This document shows, in pieces, positions 1 to 7,702 of a stretch of 64,000 nt of DNA; position 1 is the first letter of the stretch, and each line of letters starts with the position of its first letter. Made by a program: the position numbers and the translations under genes. Under the pieces are notes generated by a model. That model was not told the origin of the DNA and made no database searches. It was given only the letters and a program-made list of their open reading frames with translations. The stretch is from Devosia sp. Leaf420 (GTDB taxonomy: Bacteria > Pseudomonadota > Alphaproteobacteria > Rhizobiales > Devosiaceae), in assembly GCF_001425445.1 (NCBI RefSeq), contig NZ_LMQU01000012.1:454278-518277 (forward strand). Direction: 5' to 3'.

Positions 1-325
1 GGACAAGGACCCAACCGGCGGTGAGGCCAAGCAGCGCGCCCACGGATTTGACCATGGCGTCGGAAAAGCGGCCGTGGCGATCTGGGCGAAGCTCCTGCAG
101 CCATTCGAGACCGAAAACACCAATGATGACGATCAGCAACGCGAGCCAGATTTTGCGCGGATAGGCGAGGGCGAAGAGGAGGCCAACGACCACGAAGGCT
201 GCGGACCGCTCGATGTCGACCGGGAGCATGGACAGGCGCGGGCGCAGGCCGATTGGCGAGAGCGTGGCAATGGCGATGCCGATGAGGGCGAGCCAGGCGA
301 GGGCCTGCAGAATGGTTCTGGTCAT
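1..325 (-). CDS. VanZ-like family membrane protein (3' end cut by window edge)
   Basis: Partial gene running off the left edge; about 108 codons are visible from an ATG at 325. The product has hydrophobic segments near residues 5-22, 36-52 and 54-72, and a further one at the cut end. Between them lies the VanZ signature of an acidic residue plus Gln (EWLQEL) followed by a conserved R..R.SD pattern (PDRHGRFSD) and a Gly-rich helix. VanZ-like proteins are small polytopic inner-membrane proteins; the founding member is linked to teicoplanin resistance, but most chromosomal homologues have no established role. The next gene (DUF1275) lies on the same strand 62 bp upstream, so cotranscription is possible. 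The family call is good; function is unknown. Confidence 0.7.
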   Translation of the reverse strand, partial: MTRTILQALAWLALIGIAIATLSPIGLRPRLSMLPVDIERSAAFVVVGLLFALAYPRKIWLALLIVIIGVFGLEWLQELRPDRHGRFSDAMVKSVGALLGLTAGWVLV

Positions 326-387
326 AAAACTGTCATACGCGCCGGAGGCGGAACTGGCCAGTGGTGGGGCGGCATGGCTGGTGCCCA

Positions 388-1122
388 TCATGCGCGGGCA
401 CGGCGGACCTCGGGGAGCGCGATGACCAGGAGAAGGAGCGCAGTGAGGAGGAAAAGCCAGCCGCCTATGGCGAGATAGATGACGACGCCGGCAATGCCGC
501 CCAAGAGAAAAGCGGCGAGGGTGCTGATATGGAGTTTCAAGCGCTGGGGGCCGTTGCCATAGGTGAGCGAGGCGAGGGCGAGGCCGATATCGGTGGCCAT
601 GCCGGAGACATGGGTGGTGCGGACGCGGGCATCGCTGATCCGCGTCGTCGCGGCGTTTTGGAGGCCCATGATGAAGCTGAGGCCGATGAGGAGGCCGGGG
701 CCGAAGCTCGGGATAGTGAGATCGGCGACGGCGAGGACGGCGAGCAGGGCGGCTTCGAGGAGGATGGAATAGGCATAGATGCCGCGAATGGCGTGACGGC
801 GGCCGGTTTCGATGAGAAGGCCGGAACAGAAGGCGCCGGTGATAAAGGCGACGATGAGCGCAAGGAAGATACCCGTCAGGCCGAAGCGGCCGAGGCCGAT
901 CTGATCGGAGAGGGCGGAGACATTGCCGGTCATATTGGCGGAGAAGAAGCCGACGGCTTGAAAACCTGATGCGTTGAGCGCGCCGGCGATACCGGCCAGA
1001 AGCACCGCCAGCTTGACGTCGATTGCGGGCGTTCGCTGATCGCCTTCATGGATAAGCACGGAAATTTGGCCGCCGGTTGAATTTGTGATCGCTGAAATTA
1101 CGAGGATTTCCGGGCTTTGCAA
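388..1122 (-). CDS. DUF1275 (YoaK-type) family membrane protein
   Basis: A 244-residue polytopic inner-membrane protein with about six hydrophobic helices from residue 38 onward. The family pattern is clear: an N-terminal helix with a G.(L/A)NA.GF motif, then the hallmark FFSANMTGN, and a later GLQNAA stretch followed by RTTHVSG. These Asn/Thr-Gly motifs define DUF1275/YoaK proteins, whose transport or signalling role is not established. The first ~27 residues are polar and weakly conserved, so translation could begin at an internal GTG near residue 23. The gene runs towards the VanZ gene and is divergent from the LTxxQ protein at 1249. Confidence 0.8.
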   Translation of the reverse strand: MQSPEILVISAITNSTGGQISVLIHEGDQRTPAIDVKLAVLLAGIAGALNASGFQAVGFFSANMTGNVSALSDQIGLGRFGLTGIFLALIVAFITGAFCSGLLIETGRRHAIRGIYAYSILLEAALLAVLAVADLTIPSFGPGLLIGLSFIMGLQNAATTRISDARVRTTHVSGMATDIGLALASLTYGNGPQRLKLHISTLAAFLLGGIAGVVIYLAIGGWLFLLTALLLLVIALPEVRRARA

Positions 1123-1248
1123 GCGGCGAGCGCGGCCAACATTACCGACCTTGCCAAGAGTTCATCCCCTCGCAACCTCAGGGCCAGCCCGTTGCCTGTA
1201 GGTTGGTGTCATTCCGGTTCGACCGGTTTCCCATGCAAGGAAAAAACC

Positions 1249-1956
1249 ATGACCTCGATTTCTAAAAAAGCCATCGTTGCTGCTGTGACCGCAGTGATCG
1301 GCCTGGGTGCCATTGCACCAGCCATGGCGCAGACGGCTCCAGCCGCTCCGCAGCCGCCGACGGCCGATGCGCCGATGCCGCCCGATGCCAATGGTCCGAT
1401 GGGTGGCCCCGGCCATCGTCCGCATGACGGCGGGCCGCGCCGTGGTGGTGGCGAAGGGTTTCTCGACTTTGGCCGTGGCGGCGAAGGCATCGAAATTGCC
1501 ATCGTGCGCCTCAGCCACCGTATCGACCTGACCGCTGAGCAGAAGACGCTGCTCGAGACCTTCAAGACCGACGCGCTGGCGGCGGCTGAAACATTCACTA
1601 CGGCCACCGAGGGTTTGCGTCCGACCCCGCCTGCTCAAGGCACGACCGCGACTGCACCGACGCCGCCGACGTTCACCGAACGGCTCGACAATCGCATTGC
1701 GATGGAAAAGGCGCAGCTTGCAGCGCTCGAAGCCGTGCAGCCGTCGGCGAAGGCTTTCTTCGATAGCCTGACCGCCGAACAGCAGGCCCAGCTTACGCCG
1801 CAGCGTGGCGAACCCGGCTTTGGTCCGCATGGCCGCCCTGGCCAGCATGGTGGGCCGAACGGCAAGGGTCAGCATGTGCGTCCGGGCCAGATGGGTGCGC
1901 CTGATCAGCCGGCCACTCCTGCCGAAGCACCGACAGAAGCGCTGCCGCAGACCTAA
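1249..1956 (+). CDS. Periplasmic LTxxQ-motif (Spy/CpxP-like) protein
   Basis: The start is ATG 1249, preceded by an AAGGAAA ribosome site; an in-frame upstream ATG at 1117 lacks one and overlaps the divergent gene. The 235-residue product has a Sec signal peptide (about residues 1-27, ending AMAQ), a Pro/Gly/His-rich stretch (30-70), then a helical core containing two LTAEQ motifs (around residues 89 and 175). It ends in a His/Gly/Pro-rich tail. Two LTxxQ motifs are the signature of the Spy/CpxP superfamily, periplasmic helical cradles that act as chaperones or modulate envelope-stress sensors. The His/Pro-rich extensions could bind metals (inference). No two-component system adjoins it, so the regulatory partner is unknown. 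Confidence 0.7.
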   Translation: MTSISKKAIVAAVTAVIGLGAIAPAMAQTAPAAPQPPTADAPMPPDANGPMGGPGHRPHDGGPRRGGGEGFLDFGRGGEGIEIAIVRLSHRIDLTAEQKTLLETFKTDALAAAETFTTATEGLRPTPPAQGTTATAPTPPTFTERLDNRIAMEKAQLAALEAVQPSAKAFFDSLTAEQQAQLTPQRGEPGFGPHGRPGQHGGPNGKGQHVRPGQMGAPDQPATPAEAPTEALPQT

Positions 1957-1973
1957 GCAGCAAACGCTTTTAC

Positions 1974-2001
1974 GGCTCCGCGCATCCTTCGGTGCGGAGC
2001 C
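1974..2001 (+). terminator. Hairpin after the LTxxQ gene
   Basis: GGCTCCGC pairs with GCGGAGCC around a 12-nt loop, 18 bp after the stop codon. It lacks a T run, so it may be an attenuating or RNA-end stabilising hairpin ahead of the canonical terminator at 2046. Confidence 0.45.
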
Positions 2002-2045
2002 GATGAGCGGCACGATTTGCCCCCGAAGTCCATCGCGTCCGCGGA

Positions 2046-2072
2046 CCCCGGCCCTCAACGGCCGGGGTTTTT
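2046..2072 (+). terminator. Rho-independent terminator
   Basis: An 8-bp perfect stem CCCCGGCC/GGCCGGGG with loop CTCAAC is followed directly by TTTTTC. It ends the LTxxQ gene transcript before the aminotransferase gene. Confidence 0.8.
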
Positions 2073-2128
2073 CGTTGCTGGTTGAGTGCGGCTCGACTAC
2101 CAATCGATCAGCCTTTGATGGATTGACC

Positions 2129-3349
2129 ATGACCCAGCTGCCACTCGACACCGCCCGCATTCGTGCGCTTTTTCCCGCTTTTGCCGAGCCGAGCCTAAAG
2201 GGGCTGGCGTTTTTCGAGAATGCCGGTGGGTCCTATACGGCCAAGGTAGTGCTCGATCGGCTGGAGCATTTTTATCGGGCGACCAAGGTGCAGCCCTATG
2301 GCGTTTATCCCGCTTCGATCGAGGCGGGCGAGGCGATGAACCTCAGCTACGAGCGGATCGCGGCGGCGCTGAATGTGACGGCGGACTGGATCCACTTTGG
2401 TCCATCGAGCTCGGCGAACAGCTATGTGCTGGGCAATGCTTTTGGCGGCTGGCTAAAGCCGGGTGATGCTGTTGTCGTGACCAATCAGGATCACGAGGCC
2501 AATACCGGCGCATGGCGGCGGTTGGCGCAGAAGGGCATCGAGGTGCGCGAGTGGAGCGTCGATCCGCGGACCGGGCGGCTGGCGCTCGGGGCGCTCGATG
2601 CTGTGCTCGATGACAAGGTGAAGCTCGTCGCGGCGACGCATTGTTCCAATGTGGTGGGCGAGATCAATCCGGTGGCGGAGGTCGCCAAGCGCGCGCACGC
2701 GGTTGGGGCCGTGGTGGCGATCGATGGCGTCAGCTATGCGCCGCATGGTTTGCCGGATCTGGCTGAGTTGGGCGCGGATATCTATTTGTTCTCGGCCTAT
2801 AAGACCTATGGCCCGCATCAGGGGGTGATGGCGGTGCGGCCGGAACTGGCGATGGCGTTGCCGAACCAGGGGCACTTTTTCAACGATGCCAAGCCGCGCT
2901 ATCGGTTGACGCCGGCCGGGCCGGATCATGCGCAGATCGCGGCTTGCGCGGGGATCGCGGATTATCTCGAGCAGGTGGCCGAGATCGACGGCGGCGAGGG
3001 CAATCCATTCAGGCGGGCGCATAAGGCGATGCGGGCGCAGGAGATCGAACTGGCGCGGCCGCTGCTCGATTATCTCAAGGGGCGAAACGATGTTTCGTTG
3101 GTGGGGCCGGACGATGCGGAACTGCGGGCGCCGACGATTGCGCTGCGGCATCGCGAGCCGGGGATCGACGTGGCGAAGCGCTTGGCCAAGCATGGCGTGA
3201 TGGCCTCGGGCGGTAATTTTTATGCTTGGCGGCTTATGGAGGCGCTGGGGATCGATCCGCACCATGGGGTGCTGCGATTGTCGTTCGTGCACTACACGAG
3301 CGAAGAGGAAATCCAGAGTCTGATCAAGGCACTAGATGCGGAATTGTAG
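2129..3349 (+). CDS. Class V aminotransferase, cysteine desulfurase-like
   Basis: PLP-dependent fold-type I enzyme of 406 residues. The start at ATG 2129 lies after the terminator at 2046; the frame is open further upstream but that region is occupied by the preceding gene. The PLP lysine is visible in FSAYKTYGPHQG (Lys225), and the cofactor-ring aspartate in VAIDG (Asp199). A FFENAGGSY motif at residues 28-36 is typical of the cysteine-desulfurase-like branch of class V aminotransferases (the VC1184-type family). That branch lacks demonstrated sulfur-transfer partners, and no isc/suf genes lie nearby, so the substrate is unknown. The fold assignment is firm; calling it a true cysteine desulfurase would not be. 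Confidence 0.8.
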   Translation: MTQLPLDTARIRALFPAFAEPSLKGLAFFENAGGSYTAKVVLDRLEHFYRATKVQPYGVYPASIEAGEAMNLSYERIAAALNVTADWIHFGPSSSANSYVLGNAFGGWLKPGDAVVVTNQDHEANTGAWRRLAQKGIEVREWSVDPRTGRLALGALDAVLDDKVKLVAATHCSNVVGEINPVAEVAKRAHAVGAVVAIDGVSYAPHGLPDLAELGADIYLFSAYKTYGPHQGVMAVRPELAMALPNQGHFFNDAKPRYRLTPAGPDHAQIAACAGIADYLEQVAEIDGGEGNPFRRAHKAMRAQEIELARPLLDYLKGRNDVSLVGPDDAELRAPTIALRHREPGIDVAKRLAKHGVMASGGNFYAWRLMEALGIDPHHGVLRLSFVHYTSEEEIQSLIKALDAEL

Positions 3350-3375
3350 AGACTGATTCATTTCTCACAACGTCG

Positions 3376-3472
3376 GATGTCATCCCGGCCTTGAGCCGGG
3401 ATCCATCTTGAGATCTTGGGTTAGGCCCCGGCTTTCGCCGGGGTGACAATCGAGTTCGTGACGGGCTCCGGG
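3376..3472. repeat. Dispersed palindromic intergenic repeat (REP-like), copy 1
   Basis: Two adjacent hairpins fill the gap after the aminotransferase. One is TCCCGGC/GCCGGGA (3383-3401); the other is CCCCGGC TTTC GCCGGGG (3426-3443), followed by GTGACAATCGAGTTCG. The second hairpin and tail recur at 12588-12635 and, less well, at 15203-15240. They sit only between genes, as expected of REP-type elements. Confidence 0.75.
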
Positions 3473-3499
3473 CCTAAACTAAAAAACGAGTTACAAAAA

Positions 3500-4405
3500 A
3501 TGTCGCGTCCACTTGCAGCTTTGCTTTTGCTGCTTTGCACCATGTTTTGGGGTTTTGCCTTTGTGGCGCAGAAGTCGGCCATGGGGACGATGGGGCCGCT
3601 GAGTTTTGCGGGGGTGCGGTATATCCTCGGCGGGCTATTGGTGCTGCCGTTGGCACTGGGGGAGTGGAAGCGGCGGAAGGTGACGTTGACGCGGAACAAC
3701 TGGCTGCTGATCGGTGTGCTGTGCTTTGCGTTTTTCATGGGGTCTTGGCTGCAGCAGGCGGGGCTGGCCCTGACGACGGCGACCAATGCCGGGTTTCTGA
3801 CCGGGCTCTATGTGTTCTTCGTGCCCTTGATCGGTCTGGTGTTTCTGCGGGTGCGGCCGCATCCGATTGTTTATGTCGGGGTGCCGATGGCGCTTGTGGG
3901 GATTTATTTCCTCAATGGCGGTGGGATTTCGGGCTTCAACCAGGGCGACTGGCTGATCGTGCTCAGTGCCGTGTTCTGGGCGATGCATGTGCTCTCGCTG
4001 GGGCATATCGCCAAGGAGACGGGCCTGCCGATCTTCGTTTCGGCCATCAGTTTCCTCGTGGCGGGTGTCGTGGCGCTCGCCATTGCCGTGCCGACCGAGG
4101 CGCTGACGCTGGCGCAGATTTCGGGCGTGTGGGTGCAGCTTGCCTATGCCGCGGTGCTGTCGACGGCTGTGGGATTCACCCTGCAGGCGGTGGGGCAGCA
4201 ATATGTGCCGCCGGCCAATGCGGCGATCATTCTTTCGGCGGAAAGTTTGTTTGCCGCGCTGGGTGGGGCAGTGGTGCTCGGCGATCGATTGCCGGCTGTG
4301 GGCTATGCCGGGGCAGCGCTGCTGTTTGCAGCAATTGTTCTGGTAGAGGCAGTGCCAGCACTTTTAGCGCGCCGGCAATTGCCTGAGGTCCGGGCCACGA
4401 ACTGA
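3500..4405 (+). CDS. DMT-superfamily (EamA) transporter
   Basis: The 301-residue protein from ATG 3500 has about ten transmembrane helices, arranged as two EamA repeats (roughly residues 5-135 and 145-285). Conserved features are the N-terminal MFWGFAFV helix, RYILGG at the start of helix 2, and the second-repeat pattern VLSTAVGFTLQ followed by SAESLFAALGG. Proteins of this kind export amino acids or other metabolites, but the substrate cannot be read from sequence. An in-frame ATG at 3443 lies inside the palindromic repeat and gives a polar, unconserved leader, so the later start is preferred. It stands alone, convergent with the DUF2147 gene. Confidence 0.85.
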   Translation: MSRPLAALLLLLCTMFWGFAFVAQKSAMGTMGPLSFAGVRYILGGLLVLPLALGEWKRRKVTLTRNNWLLIGVLCFAFFMGSWLQQAGLALTTATNAGFLTGLYVFFVPLIGLVFLRVRPHPIVYVGVPMALVGIYFLNGGGISGFNQGDWLIVLSAVFWAMHVLSLGHIAKETGLPIFVSAISFLVAGVVALAIAVPTEALTLAQISGVWVQLAYAAVLSTAVGFTLQAVGQQYVPPANAAIILSAESLFAALGGAVVLGDRLPAVGYAGAALLFAAIVLVEAVPALLARRQLPEVRATN

Positions 4406-4406
4406 G

Positions 4407-4793
4407 TTACTGGCTAACCCTATACATCTCGTAGCTCTTGCAGACGACGAGGACGGCGCAGCCTTGGAGGGTCATGTGGTCTTCGCTGTGCTGGGTGATG
4501 GTGCCCGACATGTTGAAGCCGAAGAGTTTGAGATTGCCCTTCCAGGCATTGCTGCCGGACGGGCGCAGGCGGTTGGCCATGGGCTTGTTGAGATAGGGCT
4601 TATACTGCTCGTTGTAGTCGACGTCGCTGAGCCAGACGAGCTGGCCGCAGAGCTGGTTGCCATCGCCGCAGAGTTCGAACTTGAAGCGAGTGTCCTTGCT
4701 ATCCAATTCCCAAACGCCATTGGGTGAGGCAAGGGCCGGGGTGGCGACGAAGGCGGCGAGGGCGAGTGGCAAAAGGGCAGACAAGCGGGGCAT
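4407..4793 (-). CDS. Secreted DUF2147-domain protein
   Basis: A 128-residue exported protein. ATG 4793 has a GGAGA ribosome site. A signal peptide covers residues 1-22 (ending ALAS). The mature domain begins with GVWELDSK and contains CGDGNQLCGQLVWL, a paired-cysteine lipocalin-like motif typical of DUF2147, then a C-terminal GCAVLVVCKSYEMYR segment. Four cysteines suggest two periplasmic disulfides. DUF2147 proteins are small beta-rich periplasmic proteins of unknown function. The stop codon lies 1 bp from that of the convergent EamA transporter gene. Confidence 0.8.
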   Translation of the reverse strand: MPRLSALLPLALAAFVATPALASPNGVWELDSKDTRFKFELCGDGNQLCGQLVWLSDVDYNEQYKPYLNKPMANRLRPSGSNAWKGNLKLFGFNMSGTITQHSEDHMTLQGCAVLVVCKSYEMYRVSQ

Positions 4794-4900
4794 GATGTTC
4801 TCCGGCAACTGAGGAAGAGTTTGCGGGCGCGGAGGTGAATGGCGGCTGAACGGTTTGCAACGCCGAAAGCGGTTCATCGGGATGTCACGCAGAGGGCCTA

Positions 4901-5036
4901 GGGTGAAGATGCTCCGGAGGCATCCCATGTATTGCCGGATGCGCCGCCCGCCTTCCCATAGCCCGGCGGGCGTTCCCCCGAGGTCCTCGACCTCACCGCA
5001 TCGTTGCTTTGGCCGCCTTCGGGCGGCCCTTTTTTG
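4901..5036 (+). ncRNA. Candidate structured RNA with intrinsic terminator upstream of tdk
   Basis: The gap before tdk folds well on the plus strand. Hairpin 1 is GATGC/GCATC (4908-4912 with 4920-4924). An outer stem GATGCG/CGCATC (4938-4943 with 4997-5002) closes a three-way junction. The junction holds GCCCGCC/GGCGGGC (4946-4952 with 4965-4971) and GAGGTC CTC GACCTC (4980-4994). A textbook terminator follows: GGCCGCC TTCG GGCGGCC then CTTTTTTG (5011-5035). It could be an independent small RNA or an attenuating leader of tdk. I do not recognise the family; it lacks the conserved SRP RNA GGAAG loop and does not look like 6S RNA. The promoter is not obvious. Confidence 0.45.
5011..5035 (+). terminator. 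Strong terminator ahead of tdk
   Basis: Perfect 7-bp GC stem GGCCGCC/GGCGGCC with a TTCG tetraloop, then CTTTTTTG. It lies 108 bp before the tdk start, so it ends a short upstream transcript (see candidate RNA). Confidence 0.8.
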
Positions 5037-5142
5037 TGGACCATTGGGAATAGTCCTCGCGCCGGCCTGCAGGCTGCGCCAAAAAGGGCTCGAACGCGCC
5101 TCGGCGGATTGCCAGAGTGGTTCGCAGCTTTTGGGGCGGACG

Positions 5143-5739
5143 ATGGCCAAACTCTATTTTTCCTATGCCGCGATGAATGCCGGCAAATCCACCTTGCTGC
5201 TGCAGGCTGCCTACAATTATCGCGAGCGCGGCATGCGGCCGCTGCTTTTTACCTCGGCGCTTTATGTCGAGGACGGGGTCGGGCTGATTTCGTCGCGCAT
5301 CGGCATCAGCGAGCCGGCCGAACTCTATTCGGCGGGAGACGATCTCTACCAATCGATCAAGGACCTCCACGAAGAGTCAAAGGTCGATTGCGTTTTCGTC
5401 GATGAGGCACAGTTTCTCGAGCGCGACCAGGTCTGGCAATTGGCACGGGTTGCCGACCGGTTACGCATTCCGGTGATGTGCTTTGGGCTGCGGACCGACT
5501 TCCAGGGCAAACTCTTTCCTGGCTCGATGGAACTGCTTGCCGTCGCCGACGTGATGCGGGAAATCCGCACCATCTGCACATGCGGCGCCAAGGCGACTAT
5601 GGTGGTGCGGCAAAGCATGGATGGGCGCGTGCTGACCGATGGCGATCAGGTATCGATCGAAAAATCGGTTTATCTCTCGCTCTGCCGCAAGCATTGGGAA
5701 GAAGCCGTGGGACGCTGGCCGGTGAAAGGACCGCGATGA
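5143..5739 (+). CDS. tdk: Thymidine kinase
   Basis: Phosphorylates thymidine to dTMP with ATP in the pyrimidine salvage pathway (cytosol). The 198-residue length fits type II (TK1-like) kinases. Visible features are the P-loop NAGKST (residues 12-17), the Walker B/catalytic segment VDEAQF with Asp87 and Glu88, and a zinc site formed by CTC (145-147) and CRKH (181-184). A thymidine-binding lasso precedes the latter. ATG 5143 has a GGGGCGGA ribosome site; the frame extends upstream but only through the structured RNA and terminator. Its stop codon overlaps the next ATG (ATGA), so it is translationally coupled to the thioesterase. Confidence 0.95.
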   Translation: MAKLYFSYAAMNAGKSTLLLQAAYNYRERGMRPLLFTSALYVEDGVGLISSRIGISEPAELYSAGDDLYQSIKDLHEESKVDCVFVDEAQFLERDQVWQLARVADRLRIPVMCFGLRTDFQGKLFPGSMELLAVADVMREIRTICTCGAKATMVVRQSMDGRVLTDGDQVSIEKSVYLSLCRKHWEEAVGRWPVKGPR

Positions 5740-6128
5740 TGGATGACGCAATGAACGAACCGCTGGGCCAATTGACCATTCGCACCATGGCGATGCCCGC
5801 CGACACCAATGCGGCAGGCGATATTTTCGGTGGTTGGGTAATGAGCCAGATGGACATCGCAGGGGCGATCGCGGCAGTCGAGCGGGTCAAGGGCCGCGTC
5901 GTGACGGTGGCGGTCGAGGCGATGACGTTTATCGCGCCGGTGAAGGTCGGCGACGTACTGTGCGTCTATACGAGCATCGAGCGGATCGGGAACACGTCGA
6001 TCACCATAGCGCTCGAAGCCTGGGTGCGGCGCAACAGGCTCGACGAACGCAAGAAGGTCACCGAGGGTCGGTTCGTCTATGTGTCGCTCGACGACAATGG
6101 ACAGAAGCGCCCGATCCCGCCCGCCTGA
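5736..6128 (+). CDS. YciA-type acyl-CoA thioesterase
   Basis: A 130-residue single hotdog-fold enzyme that hydrolyses acyl-CoA to free acid and CoA. The diagnostic segment TNAAGDIFGGWVMSQMD (residues 24-40) contains the Asn/Asp29 catalytic region and the GGW turn of YciA-like thioesterases, followed by the long hotdog helix. RGRVVTVAVEAMTF and the PVKVGD turn complete the fold. Start codons ATG 5736 and 5739 are adjacent; the first overlaps the tdk stop, indicating coupling in a two-gene operon. The actual acyl chain length preferred cannot be told from sequence. Confidence 0.88.
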   Translation: MMDDAMNEPLGQLTIRTMAMPADTNAAGDIFGGWVMSQMDIAGAIAAVERVKGRVVTVAVEAMTFIAPVKVGDVLCVYTSIERIGNTSITIALEAWVRRNRLDERKKVTEGRFVYVSLDDNGQKRPIPPA

Positions 6129-6207
6129 AGTCTGCATTCAGACTGCGTTCAGCCACGCCGCGCCAAAAAGGCAGCACGACATCGCCTTGCTCGTGGGGAG
6201 CCACACC

Positions 6208-6804
6208 ATGAAAGCCATTCTTCTCGCTGCCGCTGCTGCGCTCGGTCTTTTTGCCAGCGTTTCCAGCGCTCAGGCCGAACCTGCATTCGCGACAACGACC
6301 GTGGAAGTCTATAGCGGACCGGGCTGGCAATATGGCGCGACGGGCTACTATATGAATAGCGGCCTGACGGTGGACGCCAACTGCTTTGGACGCGGCTGGT
6401 GCCAGGTAAACGGCAATGGACCAAGTGGGCCATTCATCGGCTGGGTGGAAGAGGGCGCCTTGGCTTTTGGGGGCTATCAGCCGCAGCCGCCACGTCCGCA
6501 GCCTGTTCCGCAGCCGCCCCGGCCACAGCCGGTGCCGCCGCCTGACTATGAAGATGCCGGCGCTTGCTTTTACGCGCAGCGCAATTTCCGCGGCGACTCG
6601 TTCTGCGTCGATGTGGGCGAAGAGTATCCGCGCCTGCCGCGCGGCTGGGATCAGCGTATCCGCTCGGTCGAAGTTTTCGGCGATGCGGAGGTCGATCTCT
6701 GCACTGACAGCGACCTTTATGGACGCTGCGTGACGTTGCGCGCGGATTCCTCGCGATTGCCCTCTGGGCTCGACCGTCGCGTCCGCTCGCTGGAGGTTTA
6801 CTAG
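6208..6804 (+). CDS. Secreted SH3-like + beta/gamma-crystallin-like protein (copy 1 of 3)
   Basis: A 198-residue exported protein: signal peptide 1-23 (SSAQA), a bacterial SH3-like domain (about 27-88, with the VEVYSGPGWQY start and a Cys-x6-Cys pair), and a Pro/Gln-rich linker repeating RPQPVPQPP (about 92-113). A C-terminal beta/gamma-crystallin-like Greek-key domain follows (about 117-198). The crystallin part shows CFYAQRNFRGDSFCVDVGEE and an internal second half ending RRVRSLEVY. The same architecture recurs in the next two genes. Such domains bind Ca2+ or inhibit proteases in known proteins; here the role is unknown. Likely periplasmic or surface located, with disulfides between paired cysteines. 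Confidence 0.8.
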   Translation: MKAILLAAAAALGLFASVSSAQAEPAFATTTVEVYSGPGWQYGATGYYMNSGLTVDANCFGRGWCQVNGNGPSGPFIGWVEEGALAFGGYQPQPPRPQPVPQPPRPQPVPPPDYEDAGACFYAQRNFRGDSFCVDVGEEYPRLPRGWDQRIRSVEVFGDAEVDLCTDSDLYGRCVTLRADSSRLPSGLDRRVRSLEVY

Positions 6805-6922
6805 CATTCGGATTCCGATTTCGGCTCCGGAACTCTTTTTCAGGCCACTCCGTTTCTAGCTCATAACAATTCCGCACCGGGCACTGCGTCACCCGGGACG
6901 CGGCACACAGGGACTACTCACC

Positions 6923-7594
6923 ATGAACCGCCACACCCGCAAAATGCTGCTCAATGTGACCACTGCCGTTGCAGTGGGTGCAACAGCACTTGTCGTTTTC
7001 CTGCCTGCTGCGCAGGCTGCCCCAGGTACAGTGACGAGCAATGTCAATGTGCGGTCCGGTCCAGGCACCAATTACGCCGTCGTCGACACCGTGCGCCGCG
7101 GCCAGGCTGTCGATGTGCAGCAGTGCCAGGGTTCCTGGTGCTATATCGCCAAGCCGGGTCCGGATGGTTGGATTTCCGCCAGCTATCTCAGCGCTGATGG
7201 CGGCGCCGTGAACCCACAGCAGCCGGGCATTTCTTTCGGCTTCAACCTTGGCCCCAACGGCCCGAACGTCAATATCGGTGTCGGCAACCAGCAGCCGCCG
7301 CGTCCTCCGGTGACCCCGCCCGTCGTGCAGCCGCCGCGCCCGCAGCCGGTCAGCGATGACGTCTGCTTCTATGATGGCTCGCGCTATCGCGGCCCGAGCT
7401 TCTGCCTCGCACCGGGCGACAATATCCGTGACCTGCGGGAATGGACCGACCGTATCTCCTCGATCCAGAACGAAGGCGGTTACTCGGTTCAGGTCTGCTC
7501 GGAGCCGAACTATCGCAATTGCCGGACCTATACGACGAGCGCATCGAGCCTGAACGACTATGACGATTACGTCGCTTCGATCCGCATCCGCTAA
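6923..7594 (+). CDS. Secreted SH3 + beta/gamma-crystallin-like protein (copy 2 of 3)
   Basis: 223 residues from ATG 6923. The signal peptide (1-32) is followed by a well-formed bacterial SH3 domain, with the classic VNVRSGPGTNY start and a GWISASYL end (about 37-90). Then come a Gly/Asn/Pro-rich linker (95-145, with QPPRPPVTPP) and a crystallin-like domain (147-223) with CFYDGSRYRGPSFCLAPGD and a terminal YVASIRIR. It is the best-conserved member of the trio and carries the least ambiguous SH3_3 domain. SH3_3 domains usually bind peptidoglycan or cell-wall peptides, which would anchor the crystallin domain in the periplasm (inference). Flanked by paralogues on the same strand; a strong terminator follows. 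Confidence 0.82.
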   Translation: MNRHTRKMLLNVTTAVAVGATALVVFLPAAQAAPGTVTSNVNVRSGPGTNYAVVDTVRRGQAVDVQQCQGSWCYIAKPGPDGWISASYLSADGGAVNPQQPGISFGFNLGPNGPNVNIGVGNQQPPRPPVTPPVVQPPRPQPVSDDVCFYDGSRYRGPSFCLAPGDNIRDLREWTDRISSIQNEGGYSVQVCSEPNYRNCRTYTTSASSLNDYDDYVASIRIR

Positions 7595-7601
7595 ATGAAC
7601 C

Positions 7602-7633
7602 AACGGCGCCCTAAACACAGGGCGCCGTTTTTC
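7602..7633 (+). terminator. Rho-independent terminator
   Basis: Perfect 11-bp stem AACGGCGCCCT/AGGGCGCCGTT around a 6-nt loop, then TTTTCT. It separates copy 2 from copy 3 of the SH3/crystallin genes, so copy 3 probably has its own promoter. Confidence 0.88.
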
Positions 7634-7702
7634 TATTGGGAATTGGCTGGGCACAGGCGAATAGGCTAGTGTCCGGCCAAACAGTATTGGTGGACAGAAT
7701 CG

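Noticed and set aside
4901-5036. SRP (4.5S) RNA or 6S RNA
   Set aside because: The conserved GGUCAGG..GGAAG..AGCAGC segment of SRP RNA is absent, and the fold is a three-way junction rather than the 6S open-promoter-like duplex.
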